64,000 nt of DNA, taken from contig OU612066.1 of assembly GCA_914767715.1 (NCBI GenBank), positions 14,079,001 to 14,143,000 of the forward strand, written 5' to 3'. A model generated the notes under the pieces. That model searched no databases. It was not told the origin of the DNA and was given only the letters and a program-made list of their open reading frames with translations. Both the position numbers and the translations under genes were made by a program. Positions 25,301 through 37,365 of the stretch are shown one piece after another. The DNA comes from Membranipora membranacea (taxonomy: Eukaryota; Bryozoa; Gymnolaemata; Cheilostomatida; Membraniporidae). Numbering within the stretch: the first letter of the stretch is position 1; every line of letters begins with the position of its first letter.

Positions 25301-28300
25301 CAAGGGAGGGTATCATGCCTTTTTTCCGGCCAGATCAAAAAATAGATTTGCTTCTAACTAACCTCATAAGGAGGAGCAACTCCTGCTCATCTCGAATCTG
25401 CAGACCGTTTGGCTCTGCGGCTTTTTGTTCTCCGTCAGCGTCCGTTTTAATTAGGGCCACTTTCGCTATAAACAAACAAGCCAAACGGCAGCATCGAAAA
25501 ATTAAATCTCTAATGGATTCTTATCAAACTCCGACCAGTTCAAGCTCTTATTGCCCTCATTCAACACGCCGAATATTGGAATCCTCGGATTAACAGGGGG
25601 GTCACAACGCTGACTTGAAAATCCAAAAATTATACCAAGGGAGGGTATCATGCTTTTTTTTCGGCCAGATCAAAAAACAGATTTGCTTCTACCTAACCTC
25701 ATAAGGAGGAGCAACTCCTGCTCATCTCGAATCTGCAGACCGTTTGGCTCTGCGGCTTTTCGTTCTCCGTCAGCGTCCGTTTTGATTAGGGCCACTTTTG
25801 CTATAAAAAACATGCCAAACGGCAGCATCGAAAAATTAAATCTCTGTTGGAATCTTATCAAACTCCGACCAGTTCAAGCTCTTACTGCCCTCATTCAACA
25901 CGCCGAATATTGGAATCCTCGGATTAACAGGGGGGTCAGAGCGCTGAATTGAAAATCCAAAACTTATACCAAGGGAGGGTATCATGCTTTTTTTTCGGCC
26001 AGATCAAGAAATAGATTTGCTTCTAACTAGCCTCATAAGGAGGAGCAACTCCTGCTCATCTCGAATCTGCAGACCGTTTGGCTCTGCGGCTTTTTGTTCT
26101 CCGTCAGCGTCCGTTTTAATTAGGGCCACTTTCGCTATAAAAAAACAAGCCAAACGGCAGCATCGAAAAATTAAATCTCTGATGGATTCTTAACAAACTC
26201 CGACCAGTTCAAGCTCTTATTGCCCACATTCAACAAGCCGAATATTGGAATCCTCGGATTAACAGGGGGGTCACAACGCTGACTTGAAAATCCAAAAATT
26301 ATACCAAGGGAGGGTATCATGCTTTTTTTTCGGCCAGATCAAAAAACAGATTTGCTTCTACCTAACCTCATAAGGAGGAGCAACTCCTGCTCATCTCGAA
26401 TCTGCAGACCGTTTGGCTCTGCGGCTTTTCGTTCTCCGTCAGCGTCCGTTTTAATTAGGGCCACTTTTGCTATAAAAAAACATGGCAAACGGCAGCATCG
26501 AAAAATTAAATCTCTGTTGGATTCTTATCAAACTCCGACCAGTTCAAGCTCTTATTGCCCTCATTCAACACGCCGAATGTTGGAATCCTCGGATTAACAG
26601 GGGGGTCTCAACGCTGACTTGAAAATCCAAAAATTATACCAAGGGAGGGTATCATGCTTTTTTTTCGGCCAGATCAAAAAATAGATTTGCTTCTAACTAA
26701 CCTCATAAGGAGGAGCAACTCCTGCTCATCTCGAAATTGCAGACCGTTTGGCTCGGCGGCTTTTCGTTCTCCGTCAGCCTCCATTTTAATTAGGGCCACT
26801 TTTGCTATAAAAAAACATGCCAAACGGCAGCATCGAAAAATTAAATCTCTGTTGGATTCTTATCAAACTCCGACAAGTTCAAGCTCTTATTGCCCTCATT
26901 CAACACGCCGAATATTGGAATCCTCGGATTAACAGGGGGGTCACAACGCTGACTTGAAAATCCAAAAATTATAGCAAGGGAGGGTATCATGCTTTTTTTT
27001 CGGCCAGATCAAAAAATAGATTTGCTTCTAACTAACCTCATAAGGAGGAGCAACTCCTGCTCATCTCGAATCTGCAGACCGTTTGGCTCTGCGGCTTTTC
27101 GTTCTCCGTCAGCGTCAGTTTTAATTAGGGGCACTTTTGCTATAAAAAAACATGCCAAACGGCAGCATCGAAAAATTGAATCTCTGTTGGATTCTTACCA
27201 AACTCCGACCAGTTCAAGCTCTTATTGCCCTCATTCAACACGCCGAATATTGGAATCGTCGGATTAACAGAGGGGTCACAGCGCTGACTTGAAAATCCAA
27301 AACTTATACCAAGGGAGGGTATCATGCTTTTTTTTCGGCCAGATCAAAAAATAGATTTGCTTCTAACTAACCTCATAAGGAGAAGCAACTCCTGCTTATC
27401 TCGAATCTGCAGACCGTTTGGCTCTGCGGCGTTTCGTTCTCCGTCAGCGTCCGTTTTAATTAGGGCCACTTTTGCTATAAAAAAACATGCCAAACGGCAG
27501 CATCGAAAATTAAATCTCTGTTGGATTCTTATCAAACTCCGACCAGTTCAAGCTCTTATTGCCCTCATTCAACACGCCGAATATTGGAATCCTCCGATTA
27601 ACAGCGGGGTCACAACGCTGACTTGAAAATCCAAAAATTATACCAAGGGAGGGTATCATGCTTTTTATTCGGCCAGATCAAAAAACAGATTTGCTTCTAA
27701 CTAACCTCATAAGGAGGAGCAACTCCTGCTCATCTCGAATCTGTAGACCGTTTGGCTCTGCGGCTTTTCGTTCTCCGTCAGCGTTCGTTTTAATTAGATC
27801 CACTTTTGCTATAAAAAAACATGCCAAACGGCAGCATCGAAAAATTAAATCTCTGTTGGATTCTTATCAAACTCCGACCAGTTCAAGCTCTTATTGCCCT
27901 CATTCAACACGCCGAATATTGGAATCCTCGGATTAACAGGGAAGTCACAGCGCTGACTTGAAAATCCAAAACTTATACCAAGGGAGGGTATCATGCTTTT
28001 TTTTCGGCCAGATCAAAAAATAGATTTGCTTCTAACTAACCTCATAAGGAGGAGCAACTCCTGCTCATCTCGAATCTGCAGACCGTTTGGCTCTGCGGCT
28101 TTTCGTTCTCCGTCAGCGTCCGTTTTAATTAGGGCCACTTTTGCTTTAAAAAAACATGCCAAACGGCAGCATCGAAAAATTAAATCTATGTTGGATTCTT
28201 ATCAAACTCCGACCAGTTCAAGCTCTTATTGCCCTCATTCAACACGCCGAATATTGGAATCCTCGGATTAACAGGGGGGTCACAACGCTGACTTGAAAAT

Positions 28301-28662
28301 CCAAAACTTATACCAAGGGAGGGTATCATGCTTTTTTTTCGGCCAGATCAAAAAATAGATTTGCTTTTAACTATCCTCATAAGGAGGAGCAACTCCTGCT
28401 CATCTCGAATCTGCAGACCGTTTGGCTCTGCGGCTTTTCGTTCTCCGTCAGCGTCTGTTTTAATTAGGGCCACTTTTGCTATAAAAAAACATGCCAAACG
28501 GCAGCATCGAAAAATTAAATCTCTGATGAATTCTTATAAAACTCCGACCAGTTCAAGCTCTTATTGCCCTCATTCAACACACCGAATATTGGAATCCTCG
28601 GATTAACAGGGGGGTCACAACGCTGACTTGAAAATCCAAAAATTATACCAAGGGAGGGTATC
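22304..28662 (+). repeat. Satellite block, mosaic of recurring types (19 monomers)
   Basis: Nineteen monomers with recurrences at several distances. 22639 recurs at 24981 (7 monomers). 23642 and 23977 recur at 26654 and 26989 (9 monomers). 24647 recurs at 27324 (8 monomers). The pair 25315/25650 resembles 25984/26319 (2 monomers). Marks include AAACAAACAAGCC or AAAAAACAAGCC, CTGATGGATTC or CTAATGGATTC, CGAAATTGCAGACC and CACTATTGCTATTAAAAAAC. Several monomers have a six-A run where seven is usual. The first monomer, 22304, is the counterpart of the one at 55291 immediately right of the retrotransposon. Confidence 0.8.
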
Positions 28663-31600
28663 ATGCTTTTTTTTCGGCAAGATCAAAAAATAGATTTGCT
28701 TCTAACTAACCTCATAAGGAGGAGCAACTCCTGCTCATCTCGAATCTGCAGACCGTTTGGCTCTGCGGCTTTTCGTTCTCGGTCAGCGTCCGTTTTAATT
28801 AGGCCCACTTTTGCTATAAAAAATCATGCCAAACGGCAGCATCGAAAAACTAAATCTCTGTTGGATTCTTATCAAACTCCGACCAGTTCAAGCTCTTATT
28901 GCCCTCATTCAACACGCCGAATATTGGAATCCTCGGATTAACAGGGGGGTCACAACGCTGACATGAAAATCCAAAAATTATACCAAGGGAGGGTATCATG
29001 CTTTTTTTTCGGCCAGATCAAAAAATAGATTTGCTTCTAACTAACCTCATAAGGAGGAGCAACTCCTGCTCATCTCGAATCTGCTGACCGTTTGGCTCTG
29101 CGGCTTTTCGTTCTCCGTCAGCGTCCGTTTTAATTAGGGCCACTTTTGCTATAAAAAAACATGCCAAACGGCAGCATCGAAAAATTAAATCTCTGTTGGA
29201 TTCTTATCAAACTCCGACCAGTTCAAGCTCTTATTGCCCTCATTCAACACGCCGAATATTGGAATCCTCGGCTTAACAGGGGGGTCACAGCGTTGACTTG
29301 AAAATCCAAAACTTATACCAAGGGAGGGTATCGTGCTTTTTTTTCGGCCAGATCAAAAAATAGATTTGCTTCTAACTAACCTCATAAGGAGGAGCAACTC
29401 CTGCTCATCTCGAATCTGCAGACCGTTTGGCTCTGCGGCTTTTCGTTCTCCGTCAGCGTCCGTTTTAATTAGGGCCACTTTTGCTATAAAAAAACATGCC
29501 AAACGGCAGCATCGAAAAATTAAATCTCTGTTGGATTCTTATCAAACTCCGACCAGTTCAAGCTCTTATTGCCCTCATTGAACACGCCGAATATTGGAAT
29601 CCCCGGATTAACAGGGGGGTCACAACGCTGACATGAAAATCCAAAAATTATACCAACGGAGGGTATCATGCTTTTTTTTCGGCCAGATCAAAAAATAGAT
29701 TTGCTTCTAACTAACCTCATAAGGAGAAGCAACTCCTGGTCATCTCGAATCTGCTGACCGTTTGGCTCTGCGGCTTTTTGTTCTCCGTCAGCGTCCGTTT
29801 TAATTAGGGCCACTTTTGCTATAAAAAAACATGCCAAACGGCAGCATCGAAAAATTAAATCTCTGTTGGATTCTTATCAAACTCCGACCAGTTCAAGCTC
29901 TTATTGCCCTCATTCAACACGCCGAATATTGGAATCCTCGGCTTAACAGGGGGGTCACAGCGTTGACTTGAAAATCCAAAACTTATACCAAGGGAGGGTA
30001 TCATGCTTTTTTTTCGGCCAGATCAAAAAATAGATTTGCTTCTAACTAACCTCATAAGGAGGAGCAACTCCTGCTCATCTCGAATCTGCAGACCGTTTGG
30101 CTCTGCGGCTTTTCGTTCTCCGTCAGCGTCCGTTTTAATTAGGGCCACTTTTGCTATAAAAAAACATGGCAAACGGCAGCATCTAAAATTAAATCTCTGT
30201 TGGATTCTTATCAAACTCCGACCAGTTCAAGCTCTTATTGCTCTCATTCAACATGCCGAATATTGGAATCCTCGGATTAACAGGGGGGTCACAACGCTGA
30301 CTTGAAAATCCTAAAATTATACCAAGGGAGGGTATCATGCTTTTTTTTCGGCCAGATCAAAAAATAGATTTGCTTCTAACTAACCTCATAAGGAGGAGCA
30401 ACTCCTGCTCATCTCGAATCTGCAGACCGTTTGGCTCTGCGGCTTTTTGTTCTCCGTCAGCGTCCGTTTTAATTAGGGCCACTTTCGCTATAAAAAAACA
30501 AGCCAAACGGCAGCATCGAAAAATTAAATCTCTGATGGATTCTTAACAAACTCCGACCAGTTCAAGCTCTTATTGCCCACATTCAACAAGCCGAATATTG
30601 GAATCCTCGGATTAACAGGGGGGTCACAACGCTGACTTGAAAATCCAAAAATTATACCAAGGGAGGGTATCATGCTTTTTTTTCGGCCAGATCAAAAAAC
30701 AGATTTGCTTCTACCTAACCTCATAAGGAGGAGCAACTCCTGCTCATCTCGAATCTGCAGACCGTTTGGCTCTGCGGCTTTTCGTTCTCCGTCAGCGTCC
30801 GTTTTAATTAGGGCCAATTTTGCTATAAAAAACATGCCAAACGGCAGCATCGAAAAATTAAATCTCTGTTGGATTCTTATCAAACTCCGACCAGTTCAAG
30901 CTCTTATTGCCCTCATTCAACACGGTGAATATTGGAATCCTCGGATTAACAGGGGGGTCACAACGCTGACTTGAGAATAAAAAAATTATACCAAGAGTGG
31001 TATCATGCTTTTTTTTCGGCCAGATCAAAAAATAGATTTGCTTCTAACTAACCTCATAAGGAGGAGCAACTCCTGCTCATCTCGAATCTGCAGACCGTTT
31101 GGCTCTGCGGCTTTTCGTTCTCCGTCAGCGTCCGTTTTAATTAGGGCCAATTTAGCTATAAAAAACATGCCAAACGGCAGCATCGAAAAATTAAATCTCT
31201 GTTGGATTCTTATCAAACTCCGACCAGTTCAAGCTCTTATTGCCCTCATTCAACACGCCGAATATTGGAATCCTCGGATTAACAGGGGGGTCACAGCGCT
31301 GACTTGAAAATCCAAAACTTATACCAAGGGAGGGTATCATGCTTTTTTTTCGGCCAGATCAAAAAATAGATTTGCTTCTAACTAACCTCATAAGGAGGAA
31401 CAACTCCTGCTCATCTCGAATCTGCAGACCGTTTGGCTCTGCGGCTTTTCGTTCTCCGTCAGCGTCCGTTTTAATTAGGGCCACTTTTGCTATAAAAAAA
31501 CATGCCAAACGACAGTATCGAAAAATTAAATCTCTGTTGGATTCTTATCAAACTCCGACCAGTTCAAGCTCTTATTGCCCTCTTTCAACACGCCGAATAT

Positions 31601-32008
31601 TGGAATCCTCGGATTAACAGGGGGGTCACAACGCTGACTTGAAAATCCAAAAATTATACCAAGGGAGGGTATCATGCTTTTTTTTCGGCCAGATCAAAAT
31701 ATAGATTTGCTTCTACCTAACCTCATAAGGAGGAGCAACTCCTGCTCATCTCGAATCTGCAGACCGTTTGGCTCTGCAGCTTTTCGTTCTCCGTCAGCGT
31801 CCGTTTTAATTAGGGCCACTTTTGCTATAAAAAAACATGCCAAACGGCAGCATCGAAAAATTAACTCTCTGTTGGATTCTTATCAAACTCCGACCAGTTC
31901 AAGCTCTTATTGCCCTCATTCATTACGCCGAATATTGGAATCCTTGGATTAACAGGGGGGTCAAAATGCTGACTTGAAAATCCAAAAATTATACCAAGGG
32001 AGGGTATC
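28663..32008 (+). repeat. Satellite block, ten monomers, shared with the right array
   Basis: Monomers start at 28663, 28998, 29333, 29668, 30003, 30337, 30672, 31005, 31339 and 31674. Those at 28998 and 29668 carry CTGCTGACC with CGGCTTAACAGG and CAGCGTTGACTTG. The series 29333 to 31674 has counterparts in the same order at 58303 to 60310, except that 30337 is missing there. The monomer at 30672 ends with an irregular junction (TTGAGAATAAAAAAATTATACCAAGAGTGG) and is about 2 bp short. Confidence 0.8.
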
Positions 32009-35000
32009 ATGCTTTTTTTTCGGCCAGATCAAGAAATAGATTTGCTTCTAACTAACCTCATAAGGAGGAGCAACTCCTGCTCATCTCGTATCTGCAGACC
32101 GTTTGGCTCTGCGACTTTTCGTTTTCCGTCAGCGTCCGTTTTAATTAGGGCCACTTTTGCTATAAAAAGACATGCCGAAGGCAGCATCGAAAATTTAAAT
32201 CTCTGTTAGATTCTTATCAAACTCCGACCAGTTCAAGCTCTTATTGCCCTCATTCAACACGCCGAATATTGGAATCCTCGGATTAACAGGGGGGTCACAA
32301 TGCTGACTTGAAAATCCAAAAATTATACCAAGGGAGGGTATCATGCTTTTTTTTCGGCCAGATCAAAAAAGTAGATTTGCTTCTAACTAACCTCATAAGG
32401 AGGAGCAACTCCTGCTCATCTCGAATCTGCAGACCGTTTGGCTCTGCGGCTTTTCGTTCTCCGTCAGCGTTCGTTTTAATTAGGGCCACTTTTGCTATAA
32501 AAAAACATGATAACGGCAGCATCGAAAAATTAAATCTCTGTTGGATTCTTATCAAACTCCGACCAGTTCAAGCTCTTATTGCCCTCATTCAACACGCCGA
32601 ATATTGGAATCCTCGGATTAACAGGGGGGTCACAACGCTGACTTGAGAATCCAAAAATTATACCAAGGGAGGGTATCATGCTTTTTTTTCGGCCAGATCA
32701 AAAAATAGATTTGCTTCTAACTAACCTCATAAAGAGGAGCAACTCCTGCTCATCTCGAATCTGCAGACCGTTTGGCTCTGCGGCTTTTCGTCCTCCGTCA
32801 GCGTCCGTTTTAATTAGGGCCACTTTTGCTATAAAAAAACATGCCAAACGGCAGCATCGAAAAATTAAATCTCTGTTGGATTCTTATCAAACTCCGACCA
32901 GTTCAAGCTCTTATTGCCCTCATTCAACACGCCGAATATTGGAATCCTCGGATTAACAGGGGGGTCACAACGCTGAATTGAAAATCCAAAAATTATACCA
33001 AGGGAGGGTATCATGCTTTTTTTTCGGCCTGATCAAAAAATAGGTTTGCTTCTAACTAACCTCATAAGGAGGAGCAACTCCTGCTCATCTCGAATCTGCA
33101 GACCGTTTGGCTCTGCGGCTTTTCGTTCTCTGTCAGCGTCCGTTTTAATTAGGGCCACTTTTGCTATAAAAAAACATGCCAAACGGCAGCATCGAAAAAT
33201 TAAATCTCTGTTGGATTCTTATCAAACTCCGACCAGTTCAAGCTCTTATTGCCCTCATTCAACACGCCGAATATTGGAATCCTCGGATTAACAGGGGGGT
33301 CACAACGCTGACTTGAAAATCCAAAAATTATCCCAAGGGAGGGTATCATGCTTTTTTTTCGGCCTGATCAAAAAATAGGTTTGCTTCTAACTAACCTCAT
33401 AAGGAGGAGCAACTCCTGCTCATCTCGAATCTGCAGACCGTTTGGCTCTGCGGCTTTTCGTTCTCTGTCAGCGTCCGTTTTAATTAGGGCCACTTTTGCT
33501 ATAAAAAAACATGCCAAACGGCAGCATCGAAAAATTAACTCTCTGTTGGATTCTTATCAAACTCCGACCAGTTCAAGCTCTTATTGCCCTCATTCAACAC
33601 GCCGAATATTGGAATCCTCGGATTAACAGGGGGGTCACAGCGCTGACTTGAAAATCCAAAACTTATACCAAGGGAGGGTATCATGCTTTTTTTTCGGCCA
33701 TATCAAAAAATAGATTTGCTACTAACTAACCTCATAAGGAGGAGCAACTCCTGCTCATCTCGAATCTGCAGACCGTTTGGCTCTGCGGCTTTTCGTTCTC
33801 CGTCAGCGTCCGTATTAATTAGGGCGACTTTTGCTATAAAAAAACATGCCAAAGGCAGCATCGAAAATTTAAGTCTCTGTTGGATTCTTATCAAACTCCG
33901 ACCAGTTCAAGCTCTTATTGCCCTCATTCAACACGCCGAATATTGGAATCCTCGGATTAACAGGGGGGTCACAACGCTGACATGAAAATCCAAAAATTAA
34001 ACCAAGGGAGGGTATCATGCTTTTTTTTCGGCCAGATCAAAAAATAGATTTGCTTCTAACTAACCTCATAAGGAGGAGCAACTCCTGCTCATCTCGAATC
34101 TGCTGACCATTTGGCTCTGCGGCTTTTCGTTCTCCGTCAGCGTCCGTTTTAATTAGGGCCACTTTTGCTATAAAAAAACATGCCAAACGGCAGCATCGAG
34201 AAATTAAATCTCTATTGGATTCTTATCAAACTCCGACCAGTTCAAGCTCTTATTGCCCTCATTCAACACGCCGAATATTGGAATCCTCGGCTTAACAGGG
34301 GGGTCACAGCGTTGACTTGAAAATCCAAAACTTATACCAAGGGAGGGTATCATGCTTTTTTTTCGGCCAGATCAAAAAATAGATTTGCTTCTAACTAACC
34401 TCATAAGGAGTAGCAACTCCTGCTCATCTCGAATCTGCAGACCGTTTGGCTCTGCGGCTTTTCGTTCTCCGTCAGCGTCCGTTTTAATTAGGGCCACTTT
34501 TGCTATAAAAAAACATGCCAAACGGCAGCATCGAAAAATTAAATCTCTGTTGGATTCTTATGGAACTCCGACCAGTTCAAGCTCTTATTGCCCTCATTCA
34601 ACACGCCGAATATTGGAATCCTCGGATTAACAGGGGGGTCACAACACTGAATTGAAAATCCAAAAATTATACCAAGGGAGGGTATCATGCTTTTTTTTCG
34701 GCCTGATCAAAAAATAGGTTTGCTTCTAACTAACCTCATAGGGAGGAGCAACTCCTGCTCATCTCGAATCTGCAGACCGTTTGGCTCTGCGGCTTTTCGT
34801 TCTCTGTCAGCGTCCGTTTTAATTAGGGCCACTTTTGCTATAAAAAAACATGCCAAACGGCAGCATCGAAAAATTAACTCTCTGTTGGATTCTTATCAAA
34901 CTCCGACCAGTTCAAGCTCTTATTGCCCTCATTCAACACGCCGAATATTGGAATCCTCGGATTAACAGGGGGGTCACAGCGCTGACTTGAAAATCCAAAA

Positions 35001-35691
35001 CTTATACCAAGGGAGGGTATCATGCTTTTTTTTCGGCCAGATCAAAAAATAGATTTGCTACTAACTAACCTCATAAGGAGGAGCAACTCCTGCTCATCTC
35101 GAATCTGCAGACCGTTTGGCTCTGCGGCTTTTCGTTCTCCGTCAGCGTCCGTTTTAATTAGGGCCACTTTTGCTATAAAAAAACATGCCAAACGGCAGCA
35201 TCGAAAAATTAAATCTCTGTTGGATTCTTATCAAACTCCGACCAGTTCAAGCTCTTATTGCCCTCATTCAACACGCCGAATATTGGAATCCTCGGATTGA
35301 CAGGGGGGTCACAGCGCTGACTTGAAAATCCAAAACTTATACCAAGGGAGGGTATCATGCTTTTTTTTCGGCCAGATCAAAAAATAGATTTGCTTCTAAC
35401 TAACCTCATAAGGAGTAGCAACTCCTGCTCATCTCGAATCTGCAGACCGTTTGGCTCTGCGGCTTTTCGTTCTCCGTCAGCGTCCGTTTTAATTAGGGCC
35501 ACTTTTGCTATAAAAAAACATGCCAAACGGCAGCATCGAAAAATTAACTCTCTGTTGGATTCTTATCAAACTCCGACCAGTTCAAGCTCTTATTGCCCTC
35601 ATTCATTACGCCGAATATTGGAATCCTTGGATTAACAGGGGGGTCAAAATGCTGACTTGAAAATCCAAAAATTATACCAAGGGAGGGTATC
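32009..35691 (+). repeat. 11-monomer unit, first copy (3683 bp)
   Basis: Eleven monomers starting at 32009. The first five (32009-33682) match 35692-37365 essentially base for base, including rare marks: CTCGTATCTGCAG, AAAAGACATGCCGAAGGC, a one-base insertion giving AAAAAAGTAGATT, AACATGATAACGG, CATAAAGAGGAGC and TTATCCCAAGG. The sixth (33683) starts like the CCATATC monomer of the central HOR. It ends like the GTATTAATTAGGGCGAC / CCAAAGGCAGC monomer at 38371, so two intervening types were lost. The remaining monomers follow the order at 38706-40045. Confidence 0.82.
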
Positions 35692-37365
35692 ATGCTTTTT
35701 TTTCGGCCAGATCAAGAAATAGATTTGCTTCTAACTAACCTCATAAGGAGGAGCAACTCCTGCTCATCTCGTATCTGCAGACCGTTTGGCTCTGCGACTT
35801 TTCGTTTTCCGTCAGCGTCCGTTTTAATTAGGGCCACTTTTGCTATAAAAAGACATGCCGAAGGCAGCATCGAAAATTTAAATCTCTGTTAGATTCTTAT
35901 CAAACTCCGACCAGTTCAAGCTCTTATTGCCCTCATTCAACACGCCGAATATTGGAATCCTCGGATTAACAGGGGGGTCACAATGCTGACTTGAAAATCC
36001 AAAAATTATACCAAGGGAGGGTATCATGCTTTTTTTTCGGCCAGATCAAAAAAGTAGATTTGCTTCTAACTAACCTCATAAGGAGGAGCAACTCCTGCTC
36101 ATCTCGAATCTGCAGACCGTTTGGCTCTGCGGCTTTTCGTTCTCCGTCAGCGTTCGTTTTAATTAGGGCCACTTTTGCTATAAAAAAACATGATAACGGC
36201 AGCATCGAAAAATTAAATCTCTGTTGGATTCTTATCAAACTCCGACCAGTTCAAGCTCTTATTGCCCTCATTCAACACGCCGAATATTGGAATCCTCGGA
36301 TTAACAGGGGGGTCACAACGCTGACTTGAGAATCCAAAAATTATACCAAGGGAGGGTATCATGCTTTTTTTTCGGCCAGATCAAAAAATAGATTTGCTTC
36401 TAACTAACCTCATAAAGAGGAGCAACTCCTGCTCATCTCGAATCTGCAGACCGTTTGGCTCTGCGGCTTTTCGTCCTCCGTCAGCGTCCGTTTTAATTAG
36501 GGCCACTTTTGCTATAAAAAAACATGCCAAACGGCAGCATCGAAAAATTAAATCTCTGTTGGATTCTTATCAAACTCCGACCAGTTCAAGCTCTTATTGC
36601 CCTCATTCAACACGCCGAATATTGGAATCCTCGGATTAACAGGGGGGTCACAACGCTGAATTGAAAATCCAAAAATTATACCAAGGGAGGGTATCATGCT
36701 TTTTTTTCGGCCTGATCAAAAAATAGGTTTGCTTCTAACTAACCTCATAAGGAGGAGCAACTCCTGCTCATCTCGAATCTGCAGACCGTTTGGCTCTGCG
36801 GCTTTTCGTTCTCTGTCAGCGTCCGTTTTAATTAGGGCCACTTTTGCTATAAAAAAACATGCCAAACGGCAGCATCGAAAAATTAAATCTCTGTTGGATT
36901 CTTATCAAACTCCGACCAGTTCAAGCTCTTATTGCCCTCATTCAACACGCCGAATATTGGAATCCTCGGATTAACAGGGGGGTCACAACGCTGACTTGAA
37001 AATCCAAAAATTATCCCAAGGGAGGGTATCATGCTTTTTTTTCGGCCTGATCAAAAAATAGGTTTGCTTCTAACTAACCTCATAAGGAGGAGCAACTCCT
37101 GCTCATCTCGAATCTGCAGACCGTTTGGCTCTGCGGCTTTTCGTTCTCTGTCAGCGTCCGTTTTAATTAGGGCCACTTTTGCTATAAAAAAACATGCCAA
37201 ACGGCAGCATCGAAAAATTAACTCTCTGTTGGATTCTTATCAAACTCCGACCAGTTCAAGCTCTTATTGCCCTCATTCAACACGCCGAATATTGGAATCC
37301 TCGGATTAACAGGGGGGTCACAGCGCTGACTTGAAAATCCAAAACTTATACCAAGGGAGGGTATC
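35692..37365 (+). repeat. Five-monomer block, second copy of 32009-33682
   Basis: Five monomers (35692, 36026, 36361, 36696, 37031) repeat 32009-33682 at a spacing of 3683 bp with the same rare marks. The last two have CCTGATCAAAAAATAGG and CGTTCTCTGTCAGCG. They lead straight into the 10-monomer HOR at 37366. Confidence 0.82.
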